A stretch of 64,000 nucleotides of DNA from Streptomyces aureus (lineage in GTDB: Bacteria > Actinomycetota > Actinomycetes > Streptomycetales > Streptomycetaceae): NCBI RefSeq assembly GCF_000725495.1, contig NZ_JNZD01000034.1:62001-126000 (forward strand). Reading direction: 5' to 3'. The notes below the pieces were generated by a model. That model saw only the letters and a program-made list of their open reading frames with translations. It made no database searches and was not told the DNA's origin. A program made the position numbers and the translations under genes. Positions 30,576 through 38,370 of this stretch are shown here, piece by piece; within the stretch, counting starts at the first letter, position 1; every line of letters starts with the position of its first letter.

Positions 30576-30878
30576 TCATCCGATCACCTCGCCGTGATCG
30601 CCGTGACCCGGAGGGGTGGTGTCGTATGTACGGGGCCGGCCGCCCTGCCAGCCCACCCAGCGGGGGTCGTCCAGGAGCTCCCAGGCGTCGGGCAGGCCCG
30701 CGCGGCGCAGGAACTCGACGACGTCGGCGTCGCTGTGGGCGATGCCGGCGCTCCGGCCGTGGATCGTCACGCGGCGCCCGCCGGTGGCCGCGGGGCGGCC
30801 GACGAGGACGGGCGCGTCGCCGCCCTGTCCCCGCTCCCGCTGGTGCTCGTCCTTCGGCGGTATGTGCTCGTGGTTCAC
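30576..30878 (-). CDS. Hypothetical protein
   Basis: Small protein of 100 residues that I do not recognise. The C-terminal half (DADVVEFLRRAGLPDAWELLDDPRWVGWQGG) looks folded, while the N-terminal half is charged and low in hydrophobics. The GTG at 30878 is the best start available, though no strong ribosome site is seen. It is convergent with cdsA and divergent from the AhpD-like gene; the 273-base divergent space includes an A/T-rich stretch (30973-31000). Confidence 0.6.
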   Translation of the reverse strand: MNHEHIPPKDEHQRERGQGGDAPVLVGRPAATGGRRVTIHGRSAGIAHSDADVVEFLRRAGLPDAWELLDDPRWVGWQGGRPRTYDTTPPGHGDHGEVIG

Positions 30879-31151
30879 AGGACACCCAGATCCGTGTCGG
30901 GTCGGCGGTACGGGCAGGCCGTGACGCCGTCTTCGGTGATCGTCCGGAAGGCCTGCGAGCGGGCGAGCCGGCACTTATTCGTACAGATATTCGATTCTAG
31001 GCCCTTGGGGCCGGGTCATGACAGCACCCGGTCCACACCGGTCCGCATCCGGCGCCCGAGGGAGACGCAGGTCACATTCAGACCGGTCACATCGCGCCGA
31101 GCCGCTCCGTCAACCAGGTGTAACCACGAAGGACGACACAGGGAGCACGCC

Positions 31152-31625
31152 ATGGAAGCCCGTCTGAACCTCTACTCCAGCCCGGTCGCGGCCAAGTTCA
31201 TGAAGCACATCGTCGCCGCGGGCAGGCCGCTCGCGGAGTCGACGCTGCCGCTCGCGACGCAGGAACTGGTGAAGCTCCGCGCCAGCCAGATCAACGGCTG
31301 TGGATTCTGCACCGACATGCACAGCAAGGACGCGGAAGCCGCGGGCGAGACCTCCGTACGTCTCAATCTGGTCGCGGCCTGGAGGGAGGCGACCGTGTTC
31401 ACCGACGCCGAGCGGGCCGCCCTGGAGCTGACCGAGCAGGGCACCCGCATCGCCGACGCGGCGGGCGGGGTCACGGACGAGTGCTGGGCGAACGCCGCCA
31501 AGTACTACGACGAGGAGCAGCTCGCCGCCCTGGTCTGCTGCATCGCGCTCATCAACGCCTTCAACCGCGGCAACGTCATGATCCAGCAGCCGGCCGGCGA
31601 CTACCGGCCGGGTCAGTTCGCCTGA
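31152..31625 (+). CDS. Carboxymuconolactone decarboxylase / AhpD-like protein
   Basis: Protein of 157 residues in the AhpD-like fold. The redox motif CGFC with a following histidine (CGFCTDMHSKDAE) marks the peroxidase-type members rather than the decarboxylase, so it probably protects against hydroperoxides. The ATG at 31152 is followed by the family N-terminus. It is closed by a hairpin. Confidence 0.88.
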   Translation: MEARLNLYSSPVAAKFMKHIVAAGRPLAESTLPLATQELVKLRASQINGCGFCTDMHSKDAEAAGETSVRLNLVAAWREATVFTDAERAALELTEQGTRIADAAGGVTDECWANAAKYYDEEQLAALVCCIALINAFNRGNVMIQQPAGDYRPGQFA

Positions 31626-31637
31626 CACGAGAGCGAC

Positions 31638-31675
31638 GCCGCCCGGGACGGGACCTTGCCCCCGCCCCGGGCGGC
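31638..31675 (+). terminator. Hairpin after the AhpD-like gene
   Basis: GCCGCCCGGG and CCCGGGCGGC form a perfect 10-bp stem with an 18-base loop, 12 bases after the stop. Confidence 0.7.
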
Positions 31676-31870
31676 TCTTCGCCGCCGCGGGGCGCCTGGA
31701 GGCATCCGGGGGTTGACCTGGGACACCCGGCGTCGCGGGTGCAGGGCTCTTCGCCGTACGGGTGAATCCGGAGGCTTGTCGGTCGGTGCCCGGCGCGACG
31801 GCGGGAAGGCCTTGCGCGTACGTGTACGCGTGCCGGAACGTACCGGACACACCACGGGCAGGGAGTCCCC

Positions 31871-32191
31871 ATGGCGAAGTTCCTCATCCAGGCCAGCTAT
31901 ACGCCCGAGGGTGCGCGGGGTGTGCTCAAGGAGGGGGCCAGCGGCCGCGGTGCCGCCGTCGAGCAGGTCGTCGCCGGCCTGGGCGGCACCGTCGAGGCCA
32001 TGTACTTCTCTTTCGGGGAGGACGACTTCGTGTGCATCCTCGACTTCCCCGACACGGTCTCCATGGCCGCCGTCAGTCTCAGTGTCAAGGCCAGCGGCGC
32101 CCTGCACACCCGGGCCACGCCTCTCCTCACCCTCGCCGAGATCGACGAGGCCGCCCGACGAGAGGTGTCGTTCCGCCCGCCGGGCGCGTAG
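31871..32191 (+). CDS. GYD-domain protein
   Basis: Small protein of 106 residues with the GYD-type ferredoxin-like fold (MAKFLIQASYTPEGARGVLK ... YFSFGEDDFVCILDFPD). No catalytic role is known for this family in Streptomyces. It has its own 245-base upstream space and a strong terminator, so it is likely monocistronic. Confidence 0.85.
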   Translation: MAKFLIQASYTPEGARGVLKEGASGRGAAVEQVVAGLGGTVEAMYFSFGEDDFVCILDFPDTVSMAAVSLSVKASGALHTRATPLLTLAEIDEAARREVSFRPPGA

Positions 32192-32232
32192 CGAGGGCCG
32201 ACCGCTACGGGATCGGCGGGTGACGCGACCGA

Positions 32233-32278
32233 CCGCCGATGGCCCTCCGGCACGACCGCGGCGGAGGGCCATCGGCGG
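32233..32278. terminator. Bidirectional terminator between convergent genes
   Basis: A perfect 17-bp stem (32233-32249 with 32262-32278) and 12-base loop lies between the GYD gene and the convergent repeat-protein gene, 1 base from the latter's stop. Confidence 0.85.
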
Positions 32279-32279
32279 G

Positions 32280-32651
32280 CTAGTCGGTGCCGGTCTCGAC
32301 CGTGCGGAGCAGCCGGGTCAGCAACAGGACGCCTCCGGTCGCGGCGCCTGCCGCTCCCGCGGCCATGAGGGCGTGGGAGGAACGCCAGGACAGCACCGAC
32401 CACCGGGACTGCGCGGAGAACAGCGATCCCGTACTCAGCCAGGACCCGGTCGAGATCAGCGACAGGGCGGACCCGATCGAGCCCACGGACAGGGCGCTCC
32501 CGATCGAGCCGATGGACAGGGCGGAGCCGACGGAGCCGACGGACAGCACCGACCCCACCGAACCGATCGACAACACCGAGTCCTGCGACCACAGCGACAG
32601 CACGGATCCGGAGGAGGCGTGAGGGACAGGCCGTGCGGACAGTTTTGTCAT
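32280..32651 (-). CDS. Hypothetical protein with nine-residue S-x-L-S-x-G-S-x-G repeats
   Basis: Protein of 123 residues. Residues 25-69 are five tandem nine-residue units (SVLSIGSVG, SVLSVGSVG, SALSIGSIG, SALSVGSIG, SALSLISTG) with degenerate units on both sides. Small and hydrophobic residues alternate as in beta-solenoids. A membrane segment near residues 93-115 ends in a basic residue. It could be a membrane-anchored repeat protein of the cell surface or cytoplasm. There is no signal peptide. The family is unknown to me. The ATG is very close to a possible -10 (CAGTAT), so the message may be leaderless. Confidence 0.65.
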   Translation of the reverse strand: MTKLSARPVPHASSGSVLSLWSQDSVLSIGSVGSVLSVGSVGSALSIGSIGSALSVGSIGSALSLISTGSWLSTGSLFSAQSRWSVLSWRSSHALMAAGAAGAATGGVLLLTRLLRTVETGTD

Positions 32652-32742
32652 AAGGCCATACTGCCCGCAGGCCGCCCTCCGCCGCCGGTGTCCCGGAAGC
32701 GGACGGCGGCCGGATCGCCGAGCAGCGCGCCCTGCTCGAGGT

Positions 32743-33510
32743 CTACTTCAGTGCGACGCCGTCGCCCGCGGCCGTCGCGGAGCTGGTCGTGCCCGTTCCG
32801 GCGAAGTGCCAGCGCCAGGTTCCGGCGGCGTTCGCGGTGGTCGTCGTCTTCAGCTTGCCGGTGCTGTCGGTGGTCACCGTCTTGACGGTGATGTACGTCG
32901 AGGAACCGGACTTCTTGAACTGGAGGGCGACCTTCTGGCCGGCGAAGCCGACGTAGGTGTTGGTGTTCCAGTCGGCCCGGGTCAGCGCGCCGGTCACCGT
33001 CAGCGTCTTGCCCTTGGCGACCGGTTCGGGCGTCGCCTGGGTCGTCGCCAGCTTGGCGAACCGCTTGACCTTCATCGTGACGCTGCTGTCGAGCGTGTAG
33101 AAGTCACCGTCGTAGGCGCCGGCCTCCATGTCGAGGTGCCAGGTGCCGGCCGAGCTGTTGCGGAGGTCGAAGTAGTCGTCGGTGTGCGGGTCCAGGCCGT
33201 ACGACCAGGTGCACTTCATGGTCGTCGACGTGGGACGTGTGCACGTCGAGGACTTCGCGTACTGGATCCGGTTGTCGGGGCTCACCAGCTTGAAGCCCAT
33301 GACGGTCCTGATACCGGAGTTGTCCTTGAGCGTGGCGGAGGCCGTCAGCTTCTGGACCTCGCTGACGCCGACGTTGACGGTGGTCTTGCTGAAGGACACC
33401 GACGTGAAGGCGAGGTCGCCCTTGTGGGTGTCGGCCTGCGCGGTGGGCGCGAGGAGGGCGAGCAGCACCAGGCTGCCCGCGGTGGCGGCCGCGGCCGTAC
33501 GGATGTGCAT
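32743..33510 (-). CDS. Secreted protein of unknown function
   Basis: Protein of 255 residues with a clear Sec signal peptide (TAGSLVLLALLAPTAQA, cut before DTHKG). The mature part is beta-rich with two Ig-like halves (DLAFTSVSFSKTTVNVGVSE and TLTVTGALTRADWNTNTYVG), joined near residue 160. One cysteine pair (CTRP...KCTW) may be oxidised. The ATG at 33510 has GGAGA upstream. The function is unknown; the design suggests an extracellular binding protein. Confidence 0.8.
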   Translation of the reverse strand: MHIRTAAAATAGSLVLLALLAPTAQADTHKGDLAFTSVSFSKTTVNVGVSEVQKLTASATLKDNSGIRTVMGFKLVSPDNRIQYAKSSTCTRPTSTTMKCTWSYGLDPHTDDYFDLRNSSAGTWHLDMEAGAYDGDFYTLDSSVTMKVKRFAKLATTQATPEPVAKGKTLTVTGALTRADWNTNTYVGFAGQKVALQFKKSGSSTYITVKTVTTDSTGKLKTTTTANAAGTWRWHFAGTGTTSSATAAGDGVALK

Positions 33511-33952
33511 GGTTCTCCAGAGGGGACAAGTGGACCGGAGCTGCACGCTCGGAGCCCGGGCGAGCACAAGACCCCCCACCTGGGGAAATGGTTGTACGGC
33601 CACGCCGGCTCACCCGGCCAGGCCGTCGCGTCGGATTCCAACCCTCGCGCAGGGCGAGCCGAAGAGTCGCGGCGACACCGGACGGCAGTGCACGCCTCGC
33701 GACCGATCCAGTTGCTGGGATGCGGCTGGTCAGTGCTGACCACGAGTGTCATGCCGGGGGCGTGTCCCCGTCCTCGACCGCGAAAGTGAACAGCGCACGG
33801 GCCAGGCCCTGGTCGTACGTCGGCCTGCCTCGCAACCACCCAGCCCGCTGTTCGTCTCGGCTCTCGGCCCCTCGCCAGGGCTCCCAGGACCCCCACCACA
33901 GCCGGACGTCATGCCCTGAGGTCCTGTCAGTGGTCGTGGATAAAGTCCCGGC
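33511..33952. other. Non-coding junction between core and accessory DNA
   Basis: This 442-base stretch has no frame I can support as a gene. Its left part should contain the promoter of the secreted-protein gene. From about 33.6 kb the sequence no longer resembles an orderly core intergenic region. TAAAGT at 33941-33946 may be a -10 box for the next gene, which would make its transcript leaderless. Confidence 0.5.
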
Positions 33953-34360
33953 ATGGCGATCAGACCACCTGAGAATTGGCGTGCCGGCTTGGCCGAGGAG
34001 GCCCGTGAGCTGGCGGCCGGAACATTGGACCCGGAGTGCGCCGGCATGGCGGAGGTCTACCCGGAGTCGCTTCTGCGGGCCACCGACGAAGCCCTTCAGG
34101 CTTTCGAGACGGACTTGGGCGCTCTGGCGGAGCCGTCCGACGACCAGGTCTTCGACACCATCAAGCATGTCGTCCTGCGTCTCAACGCGATCGATGACGG
34201 CAGTCACTCCGGCGGCGCCGGGTACGACACCGGTGAGCGCGAGCAGCTGTGCGAGTACATCGACGAGACGCTGACCGAGCACGGCGTCGACGTGGCGGCT
34301 CTGGCGGCGCGGCGCGGTATCGCGCGTGCCGAGATCACAGATGAGTGGCGTGAATGGTGA
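33953..34360 (+). CDS. Hypothetical acidic protein
   Basis: Protein of 135 residues, mostly helical and acidic, with no motif that I recognise. It ends with EITDEWREW and its stop overlaps the next gene's start, so the two are a translationally coupled pair. Such small acidic pairs are common among immunity or antitoxin genes, but nothing in the sequence proves this. Confidence 0.65.
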   Translation: MAIRPPENWRAGLAEEARELAAGTLDPECAGMAEVYPESLLRATDEALQAFETDLGALAEPSDDQVFDTIKHVVLRLNAIDDGSHSGGAGYDTGEREQLCEYIDETLTEHGVDVAALAARRGIARAEITDEWREW

Positions 34361-34689
34361 GTGATGCGCCGGCGACACCTCCGGAGCACTCCGTGATCGC
34401 TCGGTTTCGCCTGGGTGGTGGTGGGTTCGGCGATGCTGACCAGCGGGCGGTGGTCCGTGAGGCCGAGCGGACGATGGCGGACGCGGTCCGAGCCGCGGGT
34501 GTCGGTGACGTCGACGGCAACGAGTTCGGTGGCGGGGAGGTCGTGATCTTCGCCTACGGGCCTGACGCGGAGGCCTTGTACCGGGTCATGGAGCCCGACC
34601 TGCGTGCGCTCCCGTTTCGGCCGGCGCACGTCGTGCTGCGCTATGGAGAGGCTGCTGATGAAGTGGTGAGGGTGCGCATCGATCTTTGA
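34357..34689 (+). CDS. Hypothetical protein, partner of the preceding gene
   Basis: Protein of 110 residues with an alpha/beta pattern (SVIARFRLGGGGFGDADQR ... FRPAHVVLRYGEA). It starts within the stop of the preceding gene; GTG 34357 and ATG 34354 are both possible. No known domain is recognised. The pair lies just left of the IS element and is probably acquired. Confidence 0.6.
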   Translation: MSDAPATPPEHSVIARFRLGGGGFGDADQRAVVREAERTMADAVRAAGVGDVDGNEFGGGEVVIFAYGPDAEALYRVMEPDLRALPFRPAHVVLRYGEAADEVVRVRIDL

Positions 34690-34907
34690 GGGCGCAGGGC
34701 GCAGGGCGCGCACGGTGGTCGCCGGGGCGTCTCCGGGGCCTGCATGGGTGACCAAGGGGGACGGGGATGGCGGAGGGTGACGGGTTGCCTAAGAGCTGTC
34801 CCGTAACTGGTGTCACGACCGCACCTGTTGTCAGCCGGACGTGGGGCGCGGGTCCGGCGCGCTGATATTCAAGGCGCCTGCTGCGGTAGCCGGACTACGC
34901 TGGCCGA

Positions 34908-35687
34908 GTGATTGAGGACGGTTCCACGGACTGCGGCAGTGTCACGACAGTGCGACGGATCGGCGCGACGATCCGAAGGCCGACAGGCGCGTGGACACCT
35001 GCCGTACATGCCCTCCTGAGGCATCTGGAAGCGGTGGGATTCAGCCGGGCTCCCCGTGCGTTGGGCACTGACGGCACCGACGAGGTGCTGTCGATGCTCT
35101 TTGGCGAGCCCGCGTTCACACCCTGGCCGGAGGCTTTGCGCTCCTCACGCGGTGTTGCTGAGCTGGGCCGCTGGCTGCGGGAATACCACGATGCCGTCCG
35201 GACCTTCCGGCCGCCAGCCGATGCCCACTGGCAGGGCCAGGAAGAAGAGTGGCGGCCAGGCATGGTGATCCGACACGGAGACCTCGGACCGTGGAACTCG
35301 ATCTGGGACGGTGGCCAGCTCATAGGCTTCATCGACTGGGACTTCGCAGCACCGGGGCATGCCATTGACGACTTGGCCCAACTCGCCTGGTACGCCGTCC
35401 CACTGCGGCCCGTGGAACAGCAGCGACGAGCATCGGTCACCGGCTCCAGCACCCTGCAGGGCCGCCTTCATACGCTCTGTGCCGCTTACGGGGAACAGCC
35501 TGCAGCTGTGATCGAGGCGCTGGACGCCCTTCAGTCCCGCGAGGCCGCGCGCATAGAACGCCTTGGGAGGCAAGGCACCGAGTTATGGGCGGCCTTTCTC
35601 GCCCGCGGTGACGCGGACGAGATGTTGGCCGAGCAGTGCTGGATCCGCTCGGAGAGCCAGGCGCTCTTGGGCACTGGGCGCAGGTGA
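34908..35687 (+). CDS. Phosphotransferase of the APH (aminoglycoside phosphotransferase) fold
   Basis: Protein of 259 residues with the kinase-like catalytic loop HGDLGPWNS and the metal motif IDWDFAAPGHAIDDLAQLAW. The N-lobe is short and its ATP-binding lysine is not obvious. Substrate unknown: members phosphorylate aminoglycosides, macrolides, choline or sugars. It lies inside the IS ends, so it may move with the element. The GTG at 34908 is the first plausible start; the ribosome site is weak. Confidence 0.75.
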   Translation: MIEDGSTDCGSVTTVRRIGATIRRPTGAWTPAVHALLRHLEAVGFSRAPRALGTDGTDEVLSMLFGEPAFTPWPEALRSSRGVAELGRWLREYHDAVRTFRPPADAHWQGQEEEWRPGMVIRHGDLGPWNSIWDGGQLIGFIDWDFAAPGHAIDDLAQLAWYAVPLRPVEQQRRASVTGSSTLQGRLHTLCAAYGEQPAAVIEALDALQSREAARIERLGRQGTELWAAFLARGDADEMLAEQCWIRSESQALLGTGRR

Positions 35688-35730
35688 AAACCTTCTCCGG
35701 CCTGTAGACCATGGATGAGATGATCTTCAT

Positions 35731-36500
35731 GTGGCTGGTGTGGTCACGGCGTCAGAGCCCTCCTGGACAACCCCGTTCTCCGGGATAAGCCCTCGTCAGC
35801 TCAGCAAGCTGATCACCGCCCTGCGGCGTGAGGGTGCGGATCCGGCGCGCAAGGGCCGGCCGTGGTGCCTGCCGCTGGAGGACCGGGTCCTGCTGGTCGC
35901 CGCATACTGGCGCACCAACCTCACGCTGCGTCAGCTGGCACCGCAGTTCGGGGTATCAAGTCGGCGGCGGACCGCATCATCGACCATCTCGGGCCGTTGC
36001 TCACGCTCCAACAGCGCAAGCGGTTCCGCAAGGACACCGTGCTGATCGTGGACGGAACCCTGGTGCCCACGCGTGACCACAGCATCGCCGAGCAGTCGAA
36101 AAACTACCGGTACCCCACCAACCACCAGGTGGTCATCGACGCTGATAACCGCCTGGTCGTCGCTGTCGGCCGGCCCCTGCCCGGCAACCGCAACGACTGC
36201 AAGGCATGGGAACTGTCCGGGGCGAAAGCCGCCGTCGGTACGACCATCGTCATCGCGGACGGCGGCTACCGGGGCACCGGCCTGGTCATCCCACACCGCC
36301 GGGAGAAAGGCCAGAGCGAACTACCGGTCTGGAAAGAGGAACACAACGCCTCTCACCGCAAAGTCCGCGCCCGCGTCGAACACGCCTTCGCCCGCATGAA
36401 GGTTTGGAAGATCCTGCGCGACTGCCGCCTCAAAGGCGACGGCGTCCACCATGCCATGCTCGGCATTGCCCGCCTGCACAACCTCGCCCTCGCCGGGTGA
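35731..36500 (+). pseudogene. IS5-family DDE transposase, frameshifted
   Basis: The first part (from GTG 35731) carries the helix-turn-helix up to QFGVS. The rest, KSAADRIIDHLGP onward, is one frame away. Restoring one A in the AA at 35958-35959 would give the expected QFGVSKSAAD. There is no slippery heptamer, so this looks like a mutation and not a programmed shift. The DDE residues are visible in IVDGTLVP, VIADGGYRG and RVEHAFARMK. The element cannot move by itself unless frameshifting occurs. Confidence 0.8.
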
Positions 36501-36582
36501 TCCAGAAGACGAGCAGGTCAGACAGCGCACCGTAGATCATTTACGGGACAAGACTTAGGCCAGCGGACCTAGGGGGTGCCAA

Positions 36583-36624
36583 ATGATCTGCGACTGGTAA
36601 CGCCACGCCTAAGCCCGGAGAACT
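36583..36624 (+). repeat. Putative attL: imperfect copy of the rlmN start region
   Basis: ATGATCTGCGAC (36583-36594) and the core AAGCCCGGAGAACT (36611-36624) are both identical to sequence at the start of rlmN (51819-51830 and 51849-51862), in the same order and orientation, with 16 versus 18 partly matching bases between. This copy has no start codon (ACG CCT in place of ATG CCG) and no gene. Confidence 0.75.
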
Positions 36625-36645
36625 GATGTGATCCGGCCGCGAAGA

Positions 36646-36680
36646 AGCCCCCACCAGCGATGTTGTCGCCAGCGGGGGCT
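36646..36680. terminator. Imperfect hairpin between attL and the integrase remnant
   Basis: AGCCCCC (36646) and GGGGGCT (ending 36680) pair, and an inner GCG/CGC stem continues after an internal mismatch. It lies 32 bases past the integrase stop and is the likely terminator of the former int gene. Confidence 0.55.
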
Positions 36681-36711
36681 GTCTTGTACCCGGTGGGCCG
36701 TCCATGGGCCG

Positions 36712-37000
36712 TCAGGGCTCCTGGGCCGTGCCGAAGACGTCGTCCAGGGCCCGGCGGGCTCGCTCGCTGCTGCTGGGCATCAGGTGGGCATAGACCCGCA
36801 GCGTCATTGCCGCGTCCGCGTGCCCGAGGTACTCGCTCACGGCCTTGATGCTCTCGCCCGCGTCCAGGAGGACCGAGGCGTAGAAGTGGCGAAGGGCATG
36901 CATCCCGTGCTGTCGGGCGGAGACGTGCGGCTCCCCGGATTCGGGAGTCGGGATGAGGCCGGCCGTCGCAAGGGCGGGCTTCCACTCCCGGCAGGCGTAG
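36712..37000 (-). pseudogene. int: Tyrosine integrase, C-terminal remnant
   Basis: About 95 residues from RYACREWKPALATAGLIP to the natural stop. They contain HALRHFYASVLLDAG (catalytic His and Arg) and EYLGHADAAMTLRVYAHL (second His and the Tyr nucleophile). The N-terminal two thirds, including the first catalytic arginine and the DNA-binding domain, are missing. The remnant ends abruptly at 37000 where a NUDIX relic on the other strand begins. Its position just inside attL fits the int gene of a site-specific integrative element. Confidence 0.85.
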
Positions 37001-37001
37001 C

Positions 37002-37283
37002 GCGCGCGAGGTCTTCGAGGAGACCCCGGAATCTGGGTTGTCGGTGAACTCACCGGTGTCTACGAGAACATGACGCTGCGAGTTGCGAACCTGGTCTTCT
37101 GCCGCGAGCATCGGCGGTACCGAGCGCACTTCCAGCGAGTCCACCGCCGTTGCATCACTCACGCTCGACGAGGTCCAAGAGCGCATGTCCGAGGTCTTCG
37201 CGATCGGAGTCTTGGACGCGTTGAACGGCAATGGACCCCAGGTGCGGAGCCACGCCGGGAAGCGCCTCATCCCCGCGGGATAG
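37002..37283 (+). pseudogene. NUDIX hydrolase, C-terminal remnant with frameshifts
   Basis: REVFEET (half a NUDIX box) starts at about 37005. After a shift the reading continues as VVGELTGVYENMTLRV. After a second shift near 37100 it becomes SLTLDEVQERMSEVFAIGVL to the stop at 37283. These pieces in order resemble the C-terminal half of a Streptomyces NUDIX protein, and third positions are strongly G/C. The 5' half is missing where the integrase remnant begins. Confidence 0.65.
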
Positions 37284-37491
37284 AACTTTCTCTACTTCAT
37301 CAAGGCGGCTCGCTCCGCTCCCCGCGCGCGGCCCGGCCCCCGGCCGGGCCTGCGCTCCTGTCTCCGCCCCGCTCCAGCCCGCCCGACGTCCGTACCGCGC
37401 CCAGAGCCATCAGCCGCCGAAGCCAGAGAGGGGTACATCTCAAGTGAAAGGCGGCTCCACGATTACATCTAAGCCGCGAGCGTACGCCCCC
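37284..37491. other. Non-coding spacer with GC hairpin
   Basis: Holds a perfect 9-bp hairpin GGCCCGGCC-CCC-GGCCGGGCC at 37330-37350. The right half is A/T-richer than the left and begins the low-GC cassette. No gene is supported. Confidence 0.5.
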
Positions 37492-38334
37492 TCAAATGGT
37501 CAGCGAGTTTGCCACCTTCTCACTTACAAACTGATCCCTGAGATATCCAAGAATCCCATGTGGATTACTCTTGGGATTCTTGACATCGTCGATATTTTCA
37601 ATCTTGGCTGGAAAACTATCCCGATCCAGTCGCTGAAAAAGCGCAATCGGGTCACGACGGTCCGACGCATTAAACCATTGATCGACGCTTGGGGGTTTGG
37701 TCAACTGGGGGAGTGCATCCTTGACCGTTGGGATGCCCAGCGGCGAGCCCAATGTAACAAATAGAGGCACGTTGCACTCACTCTCCAGAAGGATACAGTA
37801 AGCGACGATGGTGCCTAGTGAATGACTCACGACTACCGTCGGGCCGTCGCCAAGCGCTTCGGAGACCAGAGAATTTACCATTTCGCGCGTATCCGGGAAC
37901 ATTAGATACGCATGCACATCCGCAGTGAACTGGCGAATGAAAGAGGCTGTTATGAACGGAACCCTGCGGCAGATCAAACGACCCGCCGCTTGCACCCACT
38001 GCCAGTTCTCCGGAGCACGTGTGACTACCGGCGCATTAAGCTCGACGGTAATCTCGGCATTAGTGATTCCTGCTCTCCGCGCAATATCTAGAACGAGTTC
38101 CCTTTCGAAAGGATCGGGAGCGGCTTCGCTTCCACGTACGACGGCCTGCTGGGGACCAGCCGCCGTATCTTCGTCCAACTCTTTTGCATAGAAAGGAGCG
38201 TAGACGTCGAGAGGGTCAGGAAGACTAACGCCAGCACGTCGACATCCGCGACGCAGAGCCCGTAGCCAGCTCTCCTTTATTTCCTCGCTACTCGACTTTC
38301 CTTGAGCGCGTCCGTGTACGAAAACGAGTCGCAC
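37492..38334 (-). CDS. Alpha/beta-hydrolase, partner of the caspase-like gene
   Basis: Serine hydrolase of 280 residues. The first strand ends VFVHGRAQGKS (oxyanion region), the nucleophile elbow is SHSLG (Ser172), the acid is probably Asp228 in DRRDP and the base His259 in NPHG. No signal peptide, so it is cytoplasmic. A lipase, esterase or peptidase role is possible. The GTG has a perfect AGGAGGA site upstream. It begins 36 bases after the caspase gene's stop and is surely co-transcribed. Codon use is less G/C-biased than the core genes, indicating transfer. Confidence 0.8.
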   Translation of the reverse strand: MRLVFVHGRAQGKSSSEEIKESWLRALRRGCRRAGVSLPDPLDVYAPFYAKELDEDTAAGPQQAVVRGSEAAPDPFERELVLDIARRAGITNAEITVELNAPVVTRAPENWQWVQAAGRLICRRVPFITASFIRQFTADVHAYLMFPDTREMVNSLVSEALGDGPTVVVSHSLGTIVAYCILLESECNVPLFVTLGSPLGIPTVKDALPQLTKPPSVDQWFNASDRRDPIALFQRLDRDSFPAKIENIDDVKNPKSNPHGILGYLRDQFVSEKVANSLTI

Positions 38335-38370
38335 AACGTCCTCCTAGTCCTCGCGGGTAGGTGCCCCCAC

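Larger units (their letters stand above)
34792..36555 (+). mobile_element. IS5-family (IS427-like) element carrying a phosphotransferase gene
   Basis: Ends AGAGCTGTCCCGTAA (34792-34806) and, inverted, AGTCTTGTCCCGTAA (36541-36555) match at 12 of 15 positions, and a TA flanks each end (34790-34791 and 36556-36557) as expected for the IS427 group. The element is 1764 bp, about twice the usual length. The transposase occupies only the right half, and a complete phosphotransferase gene lies between the left end and the transposase. It may be an IS with a passenger gene, or a chance pairing of two related IS ends. Confidence 0.65.

Noticed and set aside
35951..35965. Programmed frameshift in the IS5 transposase
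   Set aside because: No slippery heptamer (sequence GGGGTATCAAG); a one-base deletion explains it better.
37070..37447. Independent 125-codon gene on the plus strand
   Set aside because: Its first part fits the NUDIX relic and the rest is the wrong frame of that relic plus GC-rich spacer.
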